DNA from: Adiantum capillus-veneris
Taxonomy: Eukaryota > Streptophyta > Polypodiopsida > Polypodiales > Pteridaceae
Length of the DNA stretch: 64,000 bases
Assembly (NCBI GenBank): GCA_014529385.2
Contig: CM043942.1
Span: forward strand, 21,562,991 to 21,626,990
Direction: 5' to 3'
Shown: piece after piece, positions 31,685 to 43,903 of the stretch
Layout: every line of letters begins with the position of its first letter
How positions within the stretch are numbered: the stretch's first letter is position 1
Translations under genes and position numbers: made by a program
The notes under the pieces: generated by a model
What the model was told of the DNA's origin: nothing
The model's database searches: none
Seen by the model: the letters and a program-made list of their open reading frames with translations, nothing else

Positions 31685-33380
31685 CTAAATAACTCTCTAT
31701 CATGGGTCTCATTGGCATTTTATCTTTTTTTCTCAGAATTTTTTCCCTTTGATACTCATCACACTACTTCACAAAACTTTAGCATCCATAATGAGTGTAG
31801 GCCACCATATTTTGGCAAACATTATAGCCTTAGCCGGTTTATGTGTTGGAAAATAACCTCTCAATTGCCTTGAATGTGCTTCCCGCAAGATCGGTATGTA
31901 CTCACTTTTTGATGCACAAAGTCTAAGTTGATTATCTTTGAAATGTTTGTACAATTGGTTGCCAATCAATTCATATGAGTGTGCTTCAATTTGAATTGCT
32001 CTCATCCTTGTATTAGACATATTCACAAAGAAAGGAATGTGATTTAAACAATCCACAATATACTTACTCCAATGTGGTGCTAAATTCACTTGGAACACTG
32101 TAGTGTACATGGTTGTGCTACTTGTACATGATTTGCAACTCTTCGCACACATGTGTGCATCAAATTTTATACTATGTCAGACAACTTCCATTCTCATCAA
32201 AATTTGATATATATTCTGATTTTTCCATGATAAATAAATTCCATTGTGACATGTGCTTCCTTCAAGTACAAAGGAATGTCAAAGGATTCTATGTACAACC
32301 GCAAGATGCCCTTCGAACCCCTATGATGAAGTAGTTTGCTATGTAGTTGAAAAGTACTACTTTGCTCGATCAAGAGTCTGTCAGCTAACTTTTCCTGGTC
32401 TATCAACAATTGTCCTATGGACAAAGGTGGAATTATATTCTCACTCCATTTAGGTATCATTTCTATGTTAAAGAGGTATGCATCTGGAAAATGATCTTCA
32501 ACTCCGTCAAGGTTATCTCCATTCAGTAGCCTAGAAAGATGACCACCATGTTGATGAGATGTTCCCTTTTTTACCACAAAAATGAAATCAAATTCAAGCA
32601 AGATGATGGACCATCTCACTATTCAGCCAATGTTGCATGGCTTGTTGACTAGATACAATAGTTCTTGGTGATCCACAAAGAAAATGAATTGGTTGGCTAG
32701 GAGATAATGCCCCAATTTCATAAACCATTTCTAATCCTTCCCTTTTTGTAGTTGTGTAATTTCTTTCAATATTGTTGAGCTAACGTCTGGCATAACACAT
32801 CAAAAAATCCATAATACCCTTACCAGGTTATGCTAGGATACAACAAATGGAAAAAGCAGAGGCATCTACATGACATGAAAGATTTTGTTCCAATCTAGCA
32901 CTTTGAGAATTGGTGTTGATACCAATGTCTACTTGAATTTCATAAATGATTCCTCAGAATATTTTGTCTAGTCAAAGGTTACAACCAAACCATAAAGATG
33001 TTTAGCAATGATTGTGTACATGTAGATAAATGTTTGTAGTATCCACAATGTCCCATGAGTGATTGGACCTCCTTCAATGTTTTTTGACATTGCATACCCA
33101 CAATCACCTTGATTTTGTCCATGTCCATGGATATTCTGTTCGTAAACATAATATGACCCACGATCTTGCCTTGTCTAACCACGAGAAATCATTTTTCTAG
33201 ATCCAGGCAGATCTTATAGATGTTGCATCTCCCAAACACTTTTTTTAGATGCTCTATATGGTCTTCACATAACATTGAGTGCACACATAACTTATCCATA
33301 TAGATTTCTAAAAATAAACACAAGTACTCTCTGAAAGCATGAGCCATGAATCTTTGGAAGGTGGCCAATGCATTTGTCAA
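31685..33380 (-). pseudogene. Element F: gypsy reverse transcriptase, RNase H and integrase finger
   Basis: Read on the minus strand. 33380-33189 is the palm: TNALATFQRFMAHAF, then LEIYMDKLCVHS, where the Y-M-D-D active site is Y-M-D-K. 33182-32979 is the connection (GKIVGHIMFTNRISMDMDKI, KEVQSLMGHCGYYKHL). Decayed RNase H follows (WTKYSEESFMKFK, STPILKVLDWNKIFHV), ending VVVKKGTSHQHGGHLSRLL-like near 32560. The integrase finger is at about 31880-31700 (REAHSRQLRGYFPTHKPAKA, WWPTL), with CDEYQ in place of the usual C-D-E-C-Q. Similarity then stops; no integrase core follows on this strand. Confidence 0.8.
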
Positions 33381-35915
33381 CCATCACCCCGTCTACTAGA
33401 TCTATCCTTTTAGCATCCTTAGGTCCATCATAAGATTTTTTTCATTCAACCTTCTCCCTCATTGGCTATTCAATGATGATTTTGCAATCTTGAATAAAGT
33501 ACAGCTTCTTGTAATATGAAGGTACACTTATTCTATCCTTCCTTGACTCTTCCCCATTTTTCATTGTTACTCTCCATTTTTGTTGTCTAAACCTCTTTCA
33601 ATGTTTCTTCAATTCATTGTACTTCTTTTTTTGCTCAACCTTTGTCCATTTAGGTTCATTAGTCATATCATCTATAGTTGATGCGTCTTTTGGAGGTTTT
33701 TCCGGTCATCTTTTTATTGGTTCTAATTTATTTGGCTTGTAAGGGGTTGTTGGCTTTCTAGTTACTTTTGTCTTTTATGCAATCAAGTGTTACCACTAGT
33801 CTGAAGTATAACTATTTCCCTTCAGTATATGGCATTGGATTGTTTCCCATCCTCTTTTTTGTGCATTTATTCATGTATTGTTGTTGTCTTCTAGGTCAGT
33901 GATTTGGATCTTTCAAGATCACTCTCATGACCTTCTGATTTCTCATCATCTGCACTAAGTTCCTCATATATCTAATTATCAAGGGTGTCATAGAAATATT
34001 CTCTCCACGGTAGCCAGGTATGCCTAAATCCCATCTCAAAGAATAATTTGTTATCCATTCAATTGCATGAGAATTCTCTGTACACTAGCATACCCACTCT
34101 TAGGAACTTTGCATTTTACTTTTACATTATCGTTCATTGAATGGTTGTGCTCTTATACAATCAAGCATTAAATCTTGCATAATCACTCAAGAGAAGCTTA
34201 CAATTGCAAGTAGGTGCACTCTAAAGTTCTATGTTTGCAATTCATGACCTACACTAAATCAAAGATCATCATAAAGAACATATGCATTGTTATTTTCAAG
34301 TTTGTATTCTTTCACAAAAAGAAATTGCAATTCAATATGGGGGTAGTAAGGGGATAGTTTCACGGAAGTGATGACCATGTTTCTTGACCATAAACTCCCA
34401 TCGCTTTCATAGAGATACTCCATGGATAGAAAATGATGCAAAGGAAACAAATGGGATTCCCTCAAGGTGGGTTTAACTTGAAACTTATGTTGAGACAAAA
34501 CCTTAATGCCCAAGAGACTCGTTGTTTTCTAAGGTCTCGCTTTGAGTATATTTTAAAAGGAAATAGAAACTAAGAGATTATAACTCAGTAAACCTAATGT
34601 AAATTCCAACTAGGATTAACATCTTATCGAGAAGATTTTAAGTGGATAGCCCTAGCATACATAGAAGATTAAGTGTGGAATTTGTCTTGCACGTTTGGAA
34701 AAAGGTCGACGCAGGTGTTTACGTGTGGGATACAATGGAGGGTGGTACTTTTTTAACTAGGAATAGTAACCGTTTGTCTATATTTTTCACTCCAGTTCAT
34801 TCAACACCCTAGAATTGGGATTGAATGGGAGTGAGTCGCGACCAGGTGGTGAGACTAGCAAATACGTCTGGAAATCGGCCTAGTCCGAATAGACCCGATT
34901 CCAATGAGAATGGAGGAAGGAAAATGGAGCTAGGAAGGGATCATATAAGGGAAGAAGATTTAATTTTATTAAGGAACTCTTCTAATTGTTGGTAAAAAAG
35001 GAACCTTGGATAGTCTAGGAACCTCAATGGGCTATCCCGAAATTGTCCTCATTAGCCGAACCTTTCTCTCTGCTTCTCGGAATATTTATCTAAAAGGAAG
35101 TTAAGGTAATTTAATTTTGTAATCATTTTCCAAACAAGATAAAGAAAAATAAGAATTGGAAATTGTGTAAAGGTGCCACCTCTATACGTGGCGGAGGAGA
35201 CAGGATACCCGAGTCCTGGGACGAGGATAGGAATATTCATGTGATTGCTTGAAATATAACTAGATAACTTTAATATACTAAAGGAAAAAGTAAGTAAAAC
35301 ATTCTAAAAAGGAAAAGGATGGGAACGACCTGATAAATGCACACTTGCATGGGGTATGAGACAATTCATGTTGTTTTCAAATGCTTGAAAGGTTTTCGTG
35401 GTTCTACATGTTTGGAATATTGTTTTGTAGTATCATAGTACTACCTTGGAAAGGTGCATTTACTAGATGGTTCGGTGGGACGGTGGATTTTGGAGGGTTA
35501 ATTTGTTGGCTGAAAATTTGAACCCAATTTATGTCGTATATTAAGTTAAGTCAAGAGCAAGGGAAAGGGATTCCGATCTATGGAGTGGGGATCAAACTTA
35601 GGAAACAAGGGATTTGTGTAGCTAGTAAAAACACTCGTCTTAGGAAAACGCACTGACGGTTGTGCTCGGTCATAACCAAGAAAAAAACATTAGTGACCTT
35701 GAAGCAAGGGTGAATTAGAGAACTCTCACCAGTTGACCCTGGAAGGTAGAGTTCAAATTTAATCTAATGGCTTTGATTGGAAAGTTTTGAATCAATAAAA
35801 AAAGTTAAGGGCTCCATATGAGAATAAGTGAATGTTATCGCCCCCTTGAGTTGGCATCAAAGAGCAAGAGGAGTCTTGTCTTGGTGTCGGCGGTCTCAAG
35901 TGGAAGGGATGTCAA
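33381..35915. other. Unassigned stretch between pol fragments
   Basis: No gene is recognised. Minus-strand patches near 33420-33760 are Lys/Glu-rich (KPPKDASTIDDMTNEPKW) and may be decayed upstream gag-pol of element F, but I cannot place them. TTGGCATCAAAGAGC at 35852 resembles a primer-binding site without other support. Confidence 0.35.
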
Positions 35916-36677
35916 GTGTATCCATTTGAACGTGGTACAGTTGGTGGTCCTTGGCATGGCCCTTACATGATGCATGCACCACGACACAATTCTTGTATGA
36001 AAATATATTTGCATGGTATAGTTTGCCTATCGAGAATTTTAGTGATCGAGGGACACGCTTTGCTAAACAAAGTCATTGAGTATTTGCTTGATGAATTCAT
36101 GATCAGACATAGAAAATAAGCCCCATATCACCCATAAGCTAATGGTCAAGCTGAGAGAACCAACAAAGTCTTTTCTATAGTTCTCACTAAAATTGTGAAT
36201 GATAATAGATCGGATTGGGATCAAAAGTTGCACTTTGTTTTTTGATCTTATAGATCTGCATATAAGACTATTTTAGGGACTACACCTTACAACACGGTGT
36301 TTGACTTAATGCAATACTCCCATAGAGTTTATAGTCCCAACCTACAAATAGCCAATAAACTCGAATGGACTAGACATGAATGGTTTGACCACCTGGATGA
36401 CCTAGAAAAGTTGGATGAAATTAGATTGAAGGCAGTAGTCACAATATACGCCCAAAAACAACACATGAAAGAGTTTCATGACAAGCATGTTAAATTCCAA
36501 GAATTTGCACCAAGGGATTATGTGTTTGTCTATACTCTTAAGCAAAAATCAAAAAGACTGAAAAAGACAGGAATGGGACCATTCATGATTCTTTCCATAT
36601 CATCGACTGCGACCATTAAGTTTGTGACATTGGACGGACAAGAAATCCTAAACTCAATTAGTGGATGCAAGCTTTAA
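35916..36677 (+). pseudogene. Element G: gypsy integrase core and C-terminus
   Basis: SDRGTRFA is seen near 36041-36064 (second catalytic Asp), then EYLLDEFMIRHRK, then APYHP-ANGQAERTNKVFS with the catalytic Glu. 36297-36677 continues NLQIANKLEWTRHEWFDHLD, LKAVVTIYAQKQHMKEFHDK, DYVFVYTLKQKSKRLKKTG and GPFMILSISSTATIKFVTLD, the usual integrase C-terminal region. Stops at about 36118, 36137 and 36245 break it. Together with fragment F it would make one pol, but it lies on the opposite strand. Confidence 0.8.
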
Positions 36678-37554
36678 AATTATCACTTACACTGATCAAA
36701 GAGATGCTTGAAAGAGCACATGTAGCTTGAAATAGAAAAATTGATCCTACAACCATTGAAAATAACATTTATAGCATTCAATGGAACCATCAATATGGGT
36801 ACACATTTTGTGGAGCTTTCAATGCACATCAATGGATATGAATATCCACATAACTTTTTTGTACTACCACCAAAGGCCACCAATAATCTACTAATACTAA
36901 GCACACCACGGCAACATCAATACAACGCGTATATACAATGGTAGTTATCCCCTACAACCATTGAAAATAACATTGGATAATGCGTACAAAATTGTAAAAA
37001 AGCCCCCCTCCCCTGCACTTACGTGGTGCGGTAAGTTTTCCATGTTCAATCCCTCGGGACCAAAACACAAACTATACAATAGATTTGGATACCTAAAGGA
37101 ACCCCAAAGTTCAAGGATTTTTTTTTTGGATCCCCAAAGTTCAACTACAATCTCCTAAATAGCCACAACAATCTACTTCGTTCATTATTTTGAATGTACA
37201 AGGATTTTGAAAAACCTATAGGAGCACTCAAGGTGATGCCATTGTTTGAGGTTCTCATCCTCACAATTTTATGCAAGCAAAAATGTTCAAATATTTTTTT
37301 CTTTGGGGGACCATTACTCTACACAGTAGGACGATACATGCAAAATTGTAATATTTTTTGCACCTCAAAGGTCTCAACAAGTTGGATAGTCCCCAATCCT
37401 TGTTTTTTAATAATTACTTCCTTATATCTTAAGTGTACCTTGCTTAGGGGTCTTTCAAAAAAATAGTGAAAATATGGTTTGCAATACTGGTATACTTGCA
37501 ATGCCCACCTCTCTCAGTTTACCACCACAATATATGTTGCACAGTTTGTAAGGC
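36678..37554 (+). other. Non-coding tail of element G
   Basis: No gene is recognised. CCTACAACCATTGAAAATAA occurs at about 36747 and again at 36952, a short direct repeat. The stretch lies between the integrase end and the tandem repeat pair and may be 3' untranslated sequence. Confidence 0.4.
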
Positions 37555-38140
37555 CCCCATATGAGGAGAAGTCAATGGTGCACATATATTTTGTGGATTC
37601 CAGATTTGCACGCTAATGAGATCTTTATTTGTGATTGTGGATGGTACGGAGAAAATTCAAGGCCAACTTTGGGGATATTCCTTTTTTACAAAATATGTTG
37701 GTTGGATGGTGGCCGAAAGACAATCGAAAAATGGTCATTGTGTGGTCATGGAACGTGGTCTTTCGCCGATAGCCGGTATCCGGTGGTCCTTGGACGGTGA
37801 CCAAGTTCTAGGCGGACTTGTCTACCCAAAAGCGGCTACACATGGGTCCCCATATGAGGAGAAGTCAATGGTGCACATATATTTGGTGGATTCCAGCTTT
37901 GCACACTGATGAGATATTTATTTGTGATTTTGGATGGTACGGAGAAAATTCAGGGCCAACTTTGGGGGACATTCCACTTTTATAGAATATATTGGTTGGA
38001 TTGTGGCCGGAAGACAATCGAAACATGGTCATCGTGTGGTCAATGGTCCGTGGTCTTTGGCCGATAGCCGGTATCTAGTGGTCCTTGGCCGGTGGCCGAG
38101 TTCTAGGCAAACTTGTCTACCCAAAAGCGGCTACACATGG
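37555..38140 (+). repeat. Two-copy tandem repeat, 293-bp period
   Basis: CCCCATATGAGGAGAAGTCA at 37555 recurs at 37848, and the units align along their whole length to CGGCTACACATGGG. A shorter related piece (GGCTACACATGGGC) recurs near 38182. The pair lies 75 bp upstream of a TATA box, as expected of enhancer-type repeats in a retrotransposon U3. Confidence 0.9.
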
Positions 38141-38215
38141 GCGCATGGGAGAGTTCTACTTGGACTTGGCTATCTTAGGGAGGCTACACATGGGCATTTA
38201 CAGGCTCCCTTACAT

Positions 38216-38225
38216 CTATATAAGG
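38216..38225 (+). promoter_or_regulatory. TATA box of a probable LTR promoter
   Basis: CTATATAAGG follows the tandem repeats on the plus strand, the orientation of element G. This suggests the region from about 37500 is an LTR, probably the 3' LTR of G. The LTR limits were not found. Confidence 0.5.
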
Positions 38226-38329
38226 AGTCCTTCTACATGTGTATTTTCAGCACTATACATTAGAGGTGTGCACACTAGATGCACACACGCACGTCCTTGT
38301 TGAAGGATTGTAGGCCCCATGTATTTACT

Positions 38330-39309
38330 ACTTGCTCTAGTTGTTTAAATTGCCATCTAAGCTATACCTTGAGAGCGCATGGGTGGATGACACCATCACT
38401 TTGTAATAGTGTGCTAATCTAAAGTTTTTTATTTTCCCCTTATCTACTTTGCATCATATCTCTCTCTACTCTCCTTGCTACTAGATCCTTATTGTATTGT
38501 TCATTTCTTACATGCAATGTTTTTGCTAAATTGTGAGATGCTTAATATTTCTTTGTAGCTTGTAAATGATAGGCGTCATTTACTTCAATGTAAGTATTAG
38601 ATTGTAGACAACATACATACAAAGTTACAAAAGCTCTATTTTTTTGGACAACTATAAATATACAGCTTCAATGTATTAACACCAGATCTGACTTTTATAA
38701 GTTGCATCGATATAAATTTCACTTTCAAGCACAAAGTTACAAAAGCTCTAATTTTATTAAAAAAAACTCTAAAATGAAAAGCTCACATTATTATTATCCC
38801 CATTTCGGAGCTGATGTTCTCATGATTCCCATGCTTCGAGCTTCAACACCAAACATGAGAGGTTGTTCCCTACCTAGGACACTATCCTTTGACACAAATG
38901 CATATCGAAATCAATAAAGGGAAAGCTCGGTTAGTAGGCCAAGGTTGGCTCTCACACAAAAATGATACCTACATCGGGTTGGGGCATCCAATAATGACCA
39001 AAATCAAGGGGAGGGCCACTCTCAGGCTTACTAACACACCTCTAACTTAAAAATCCAATTTTGGATCACTGGGAAAACCCTATAGCAAAAAATTGTATTC
39101 TTTCTTTCTACCAAAATGGAACCATAATTGACAAGTAGCTTCAAACCATCAAGTCAATGAACTTTTATGAAGGAACTTTCATAGGAGGTTGATCAACATT
39201 TTTTCTCAATGGAAAAATGAATGTAATGACTTACCTAGAGCTACCATATTGGAAGCTCTAAAGCAAAAGGCCATTGCAAAGGTTCACCAATCTCTTATGC
39301 TTGGGAAAA
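38330..39309 (+). other. Unassigned stretch before a protease fragment
   Basis: No clear gene. CAAAGTTACAAAAGCTCTA occurs near 38620 and 38733, another short direct repeat. From about 39270 the plus strand reads SPISYAWEKVREHDAFILF, which already belongs to the protease fragment family seen at 62600-63010. Confidence 0.4.
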
Positions 39310-39510
39310 AGTAAGAGAGCATGATGCTTTCATACTCTTTGATCTTGGATCTACCTACAACCTTATCTCTATTGATATAGCTACTACTAATCTAGGAATC
39401 CATGACTTTGAGATGGGGGATGTTGTGAAAGAACGTGGATCTTTAAGGGGCAAGACGTCTGAGTCAGATCATTGAGTAAGAAACCAAGGCTCCATGTGCA
39501 AATCTATGTA
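39310..39510 (+). pseudogene. Gypsy protease fragment, family C
   Basis: The frame reads EHDAFILFDLGSTYNLISID and later EMGDVVKERGSLRGK. Element C has EHDAFILFDVGSTHNFISTE and EMGDALKANGAIKGQ. So this is a second, plus-strand copy of the same family, limited to the protease start. A TGA near 39475 ends it. In both copies the residue after the catalytic Asp is hydrophobic. Confidence 0.75.
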
Positions 39511-39789
39511 GGCGCCGTAGCATGTTTAGGTGGTACCGAAAAGGAGTGTCTTGGACACTCCTTTGGGAGGAGATGAAATGGGTGGTAGGTTATTCATTTT
39601 CATATTATATAAAGGAAAGATAAAATCTTTTTTGGCTAGAGGTTGGAATTTAGGTGGGTTGGAAATTCCATTTCACTTTAATACTAAAGATGAAAGTAGA
39701 AAACTACCTGCACATTTAAATTCCCTCTTGTTGCCACTCCTCTGGGCTCTCTACAATGCTACCTCAATGGGTCCCTCCGCCTCTTGTGC

Positions 39790-39850
<61 letters not shown>
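39790..39850. repeat. CT microsatellite
   Basis: About 60 bp of uninterrupted CT. Upstream, GGAGTGTC-TTG-GACACTCC at 39543-39561 is a short perfect hairpin. Confidence 0.95.
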
Positions 39851-39852
<2 letters not shown>

Positions 39853-40423
39853 AATGGCACTTTAAGAGTTCTTGTTGTGGAGAATGAGCACCTCAAGAAG
39901 GTTCTTGAAATGCAAAGAACACACTTGATTCTCCTTGAAAATGAAGTTTAAGAATGTAGGCACTCTCTTGTTGACATGAATGTATTGAAAGAGTGCTTGA
40001 GCAAAGTTGAAAGTGATCATGTATTGAAAGAGGAAACGATAGATGCAATACAACATGATGTATGTGAGATGAGAAATGCATCCAAATCATGGGCTGATAT
40101 ATGTAAGGATAATGTGGTTTTTACATCTCCTATCATGCAAGACGTTGTCCAAGCAAACAATATAGAGAATGTGGATACTCAAGAATTGCAAGAATGGAAA
40201 AAACGCTCAAAGAACATCGTCACTCATAGAATCAAGAAAAAAAGCATGGAAACACCCCAATCACTTGCGATTGCTATTGAAATACTTTTTTGCTACATAC
40301 TTTGGTATGTCTAGAATCATGGCTTATGGTGCACAGCTAGTTGGAAAAGAAGGAGTCCCTTGCTCGAGAGAAAGACCCATTGTATGTACCATGGCTGATG
40401 AGGTAAAGAGAAACAATCCTTGA
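39851..40423 (+). pseudogene. Unrecognised coiled-coil protein fragment
   Basis: One frame reads LRVLVVENEHLKKVLEMQ, a TAA, then HSLVDMNVLKECLSKVESDH, EETIDAIQHDVCEM and KSWADICKDNV, ending near 40312. A second frame continues SRIMAYGAQLVGKEG and RPIVCTMADEVKRNN. A coiled coil followed by an R-P-I-V block recalls LINE ORF1-type proteins, but this is only an impression. The left end of array X cuts it off at about 40498. Confidence 0.45.
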
Positions 40424-40497
40424 CAATAGTTGGAACTACCTCAAAGGAACGGGTTGTAATGTATATGAGGATCGCACTCCTATGCAAGAAAATGCAC

Positions 40498-40767
40498 ATT
40501 CGAAAGGAGGAAGGGGGAACACACACAGCACACTCCAAGCTTGCCTCTCTATAGCCTAGGATAAATTCCACACCACTAACCACATAGAATCACACATACA
40601 CACACACTTTTTGCAAACCTTCAATGCATCGGCTCGCCTTCAAGCACCCACTATACACACCAACCACGAACACTTCAGCCCTTAATTGACCCGATCACAA
40701 CACACCATAAACTCTGACTATACCTGATAATACACACAACTCCCAAATCGGCAATCTCACATACCAT

Positions 40768-40836
<69 letters not shown>

Positions 40837-42614
40837 ACACCCGTGTGGTCCGGAGCCAACGCTACCACGGACTAGCATAAAACAAGACAAAGGAATAAAA
40901 TGATCCAAGTCGAGCAGTCACCATAAACCATAGAAAAACCATGATCAAAACACATATGCGGGTACAATGATGGCATCAACGGCCATGACAATCCCTGATT
41001 TTTTCTTGCGGCCATGGCGGCTCTCCTTTAACCTCGCTTTTTGATTATGAGCCACCCTTGTTAGTAGCTATCTTGCTCTGCACCACCCTCCAATGGTGCC
41101 CGTCTTGGCCTCTTCAACTGCTTCCCATGCAGCCCTTGGCCCTGTACATGGCCAGCACCCTTGCGGCCTCCAATCCCCTCATGCTTGCCTGCAGTTTCAT
41201 TTTTAGTCCTCCAAGCTCTTGCACACGTCTCCCTTGCAAATGGCAAGCCCCTCTCCTTGTAGCTGCTTACGGCCTTCCCTCTTTTCTACCTGAGCCACTC
41301 GCCGCCTTCAATTTACCTCTCCTCATTGGCCGCAGCCCTCGGCTTTGCTCAGCTTCTCCAAGCTCTTGCTCATAGCCTTCCCTCCGCAACTCATTATCGG
41401 CTTTTATTTTAAGTGCAGATTTTGGCCCACCATGACAACCTGTAGCTCTCAGACCACCCTTCTACTCACTGCAGCGACCATACAGCTCCTCCTTTCCTCG
41501 TAGCCTTGCTCATGATAGGCCTTCTATCCACTATAAGCCATCCACACCGCCCTCCTGGCCGACATCATACTGTGACTCCTTTTTGTCCTCCGTAGTGCCT
41601 TGCAGGCATCCTTTTCCTCCTCTCATTGTAGCACCAACTCCACCCTCTCTCATGAGCTCTCGGCCCCCACTTGGCTTTGCTATCTTTCCCTTCTCCTCCC
41701 CTGGCCTCTCCAAATGGCAGCTTCTTTCTTGCTCTCCGAACTTGTTCACGGCCAGCCCTTTGGCGCCCTCAGACTCTGCAATGCTACATTGCTACCCAGT
41801 GGCACATGCCCTTTGACTCAACCTCACCCCCTACAGCTTCCTACCCAGGTCGCCCTTGCAACTGGTGAGCCCCTCTCCTTTGCTTTTGGCCCATGGCTCC
41901 CGTTTTTGCCCTTGCATGGCCACCAGGTGGTGCTTCTGATCGCCCCACTCGGACTCCTCCTCGTTCTAGTGCAAACTGTAGCACCACCTTGTGCATGCAG
42001 AACCCGACTCCCCTTTTTTTATTAATAGCTCTAAGCTATTTTCAGCTTGAATTCCACACAGTGCTTGGTCCTCCTAGTCCCACGAGAGAATGCTCGCTTG
42101 GCACGACTACCTTGAGCTCCGCATACCTTAGCGTCGGGATCCAGGCCCTTGTGCCAAGGCCATCATGGCTGCAAGTAAATATAAACGGCTCCACAAAGTC
42201 AATCCTGTGATGCCGAGATCTCTGCCGGACAAGGTGAAGATCGCCATGATCACTTTCTACTTCGAGCTCAATGCGACATTCAACATACCCCAAGAGATTG
42301 ACTCGACCTTCATCTTGGCACAACTTCCTCCCAAGAACTTGAATAACAAGCCAAAAAACCCGAGCTGTAGAGCACAGCCGAGGCTACATAAAAAAAAATC
42401 AATCACCGAGCTTTAGGCATTTGTAAGCATCCCGACTAGTAGAGCTCCAAAACCCATCATCAACCTGTAATTGCCATATTTGACATACAAATCCCCACTG
42501 CACCTGCTCCAATATGCATATAAGTCCTGCCGAAGTCTGATATATCATCCTACCTAATGCCATGCACCTGTTGCTGGCTACTCCCTTGGTCGACACAAAC
42601 TAGGTGCACCATCA
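40498..42614 (-). repeat. X LTR copy 1
   Basis: The right end is CACCATCA followed by the purine tract (minus GAGGGGGTGGGCAA). The left end is slightly altered (TTCGAAAGG where LTR2 has TGATGGAAAGG). It contains a CT tract at 40770-40818, CA repeats and a GC-rich middle (about 40980-42060). No sense gene. Confidence 0.85.
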
Positions 42615-43038
42615 TTGCCCACCCCCTCGTTGAGCATTCATGCTCAATCGTTGCATTGTTTAGGTACTAGTACTGCATAATAAGAGAACTGCAATGTAGG
42701 TATGTACATAGGCTAGATAAAAGTAGATAGAGACAAAGGGTCATCTCCTGTAGAATCCTCCAGGGTCAAATGGAAAGCGGTGAGCTTCCCCAAGCATGAA
42801 TTCAACTCCTCCTGGATCAAAATGGTGGTATGGAGCATCGACATCCATCTGTAGTACATGCATATTCCACCCTTCCTTTGCACCAGCAAGCCCAAAACTC
42901 AACCTCTCGTACAGCTTCGCATAAGCGATCTTTAACAACATGTATCCATATGCCGGCTTCATACACAAAACAAGCTTGTAAACCAACCTGTGAAGCATCT
43001 ACACCATACACCATTATCCTCTCACCTGCTAGAGAGCA
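42615..43038 (-). pseudogene. X internal region 1, C-terminal domain part (left of H)
   Basis: Minus frames read MECSLAGERIMVYGVDASQV, then FVYEAGIWIHVVKDRL, a frame change, then FGLAGAKEGWNMHVLQMDVD to a stop near 42741. The intact counterpart in unit 2 is at 52245-51909. The reading frame is interrupted on its N-terminal side by element H at 43039. Function is unknown. Confidence 0.7.
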
Positions 43039-43043
43039 CTCCA

Positions 43044-43248
43044 TGAAGAGTGCGTGCAAGAGCGTGTGTGTGTGTGTGCAGCAATTGAGAAGAGAGGAGA
43101 CACAGATTTGGGTGGACTCCAAACACAATAGTGTTAGGGTTATGAGTCCTTATTCTTTTGTATAGAATGAATGGTCAATGTTAGTTCCTGGTTAGTGTCC
43201 GGCCGTCCAACACTCAGGCGTGGCACATTGGGCTTTACCACCCCAACA
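43044..43248 (-). repeat. Element H 3' LTR (205 bp) and polypurine tract
   Basis: On the plus strand it starts TGAAGAGTGCG and ends CCACCCCAACA. The adjacent minus-strand AAGTGGGAGGT (43249-43259) is the polypurine tract. Confidence 0.93.
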
Positions 43249-43369
43249 ACCTCCCACTTAAAGGACAATGTGTCTTTAAGCTGGGGTGATAATATATATA
43301 TACATACAATACAGGTAGACAATGACCATGATTATCTACCCAATGCCCATGAGTTCCCGACAATGTGCA

Positions 43370-43870
43370 AACCGCTCTGAAGGTAAGCCCTTTGTTAGAA
43401 GATCAGCAGGATTCTCAGTGGTGTGAATTTTGGCAAGACCAGTGCAATCGCTTGTCCTCAAGCACCTCACGAATGAAGTGATACTTCACATCCACATGCT
43501 TTGTCTTTGCATGGAACACTGGATTCTTTGCCAATTGTATAGCACTTTGGCTATCGCAATGTAATACAAGCATCTCAACATTGATTCCCAAGTCTCCCAC
43601 TAGCCGACCAAGCCATATAGCTTCCTTGCAAGCTTCTGAAGCTGCAACATATTCAGCCTCTGTAGTAGACAAGGTAACACAATCTTGCAGATGAGTTCGC
43701 CATGAAACTGCACCTCCAGTGAATTCAAAAACATAGCCTGAAGTGGACCTTCTCTTGTCCAAGTCTCCTGCATAATCTGTATTTGTGTAACCAATGACAC
43801 ATGCTTCCTTTCTTCCAAAGCAAATGCAAATGTCCTTTGTACCATTCAAATATCGCATAACCCCTTTCAC
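43370..43870 (-). pseudogene. Element H RNase H
   Basis: The frame has MRYLNGTKDICICFGRKE, GYTNTDYAGDLDKRRSTSGY, LSTTEAEYVAASEACKEAIW, HCDSQSAIQLAKNPVFH and TKHVDVKYHFIRE, the standard copia RNase H order with D, E and D catalytic residues. After a frame change it ends IHTTENPADLLTKGLPSERF and a stop near 43348. It would remove RNA from the hybrid during cDNA synthesis. Confidence 0.9.
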
Positions 43871-43903
43871 TGCCTCCCAATGTTTCTTGCCTGGATTTGA
43901 CTT

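Noticed and set aside
35852-35866. TTGGCATCAAAGAGC as a primer-binding site
   Set aside because: Resembles the chromovirus site, but no LTR end precedes it and no gag follows in this orientation.
41583-42025. Pro/Ser-rich plus-strand frames in X LTR 1 as genes
   Set aside because: They lie antisense in an LTR, have biased GC-rich composition and no recognised domain. I kept them only as a question in the findings.
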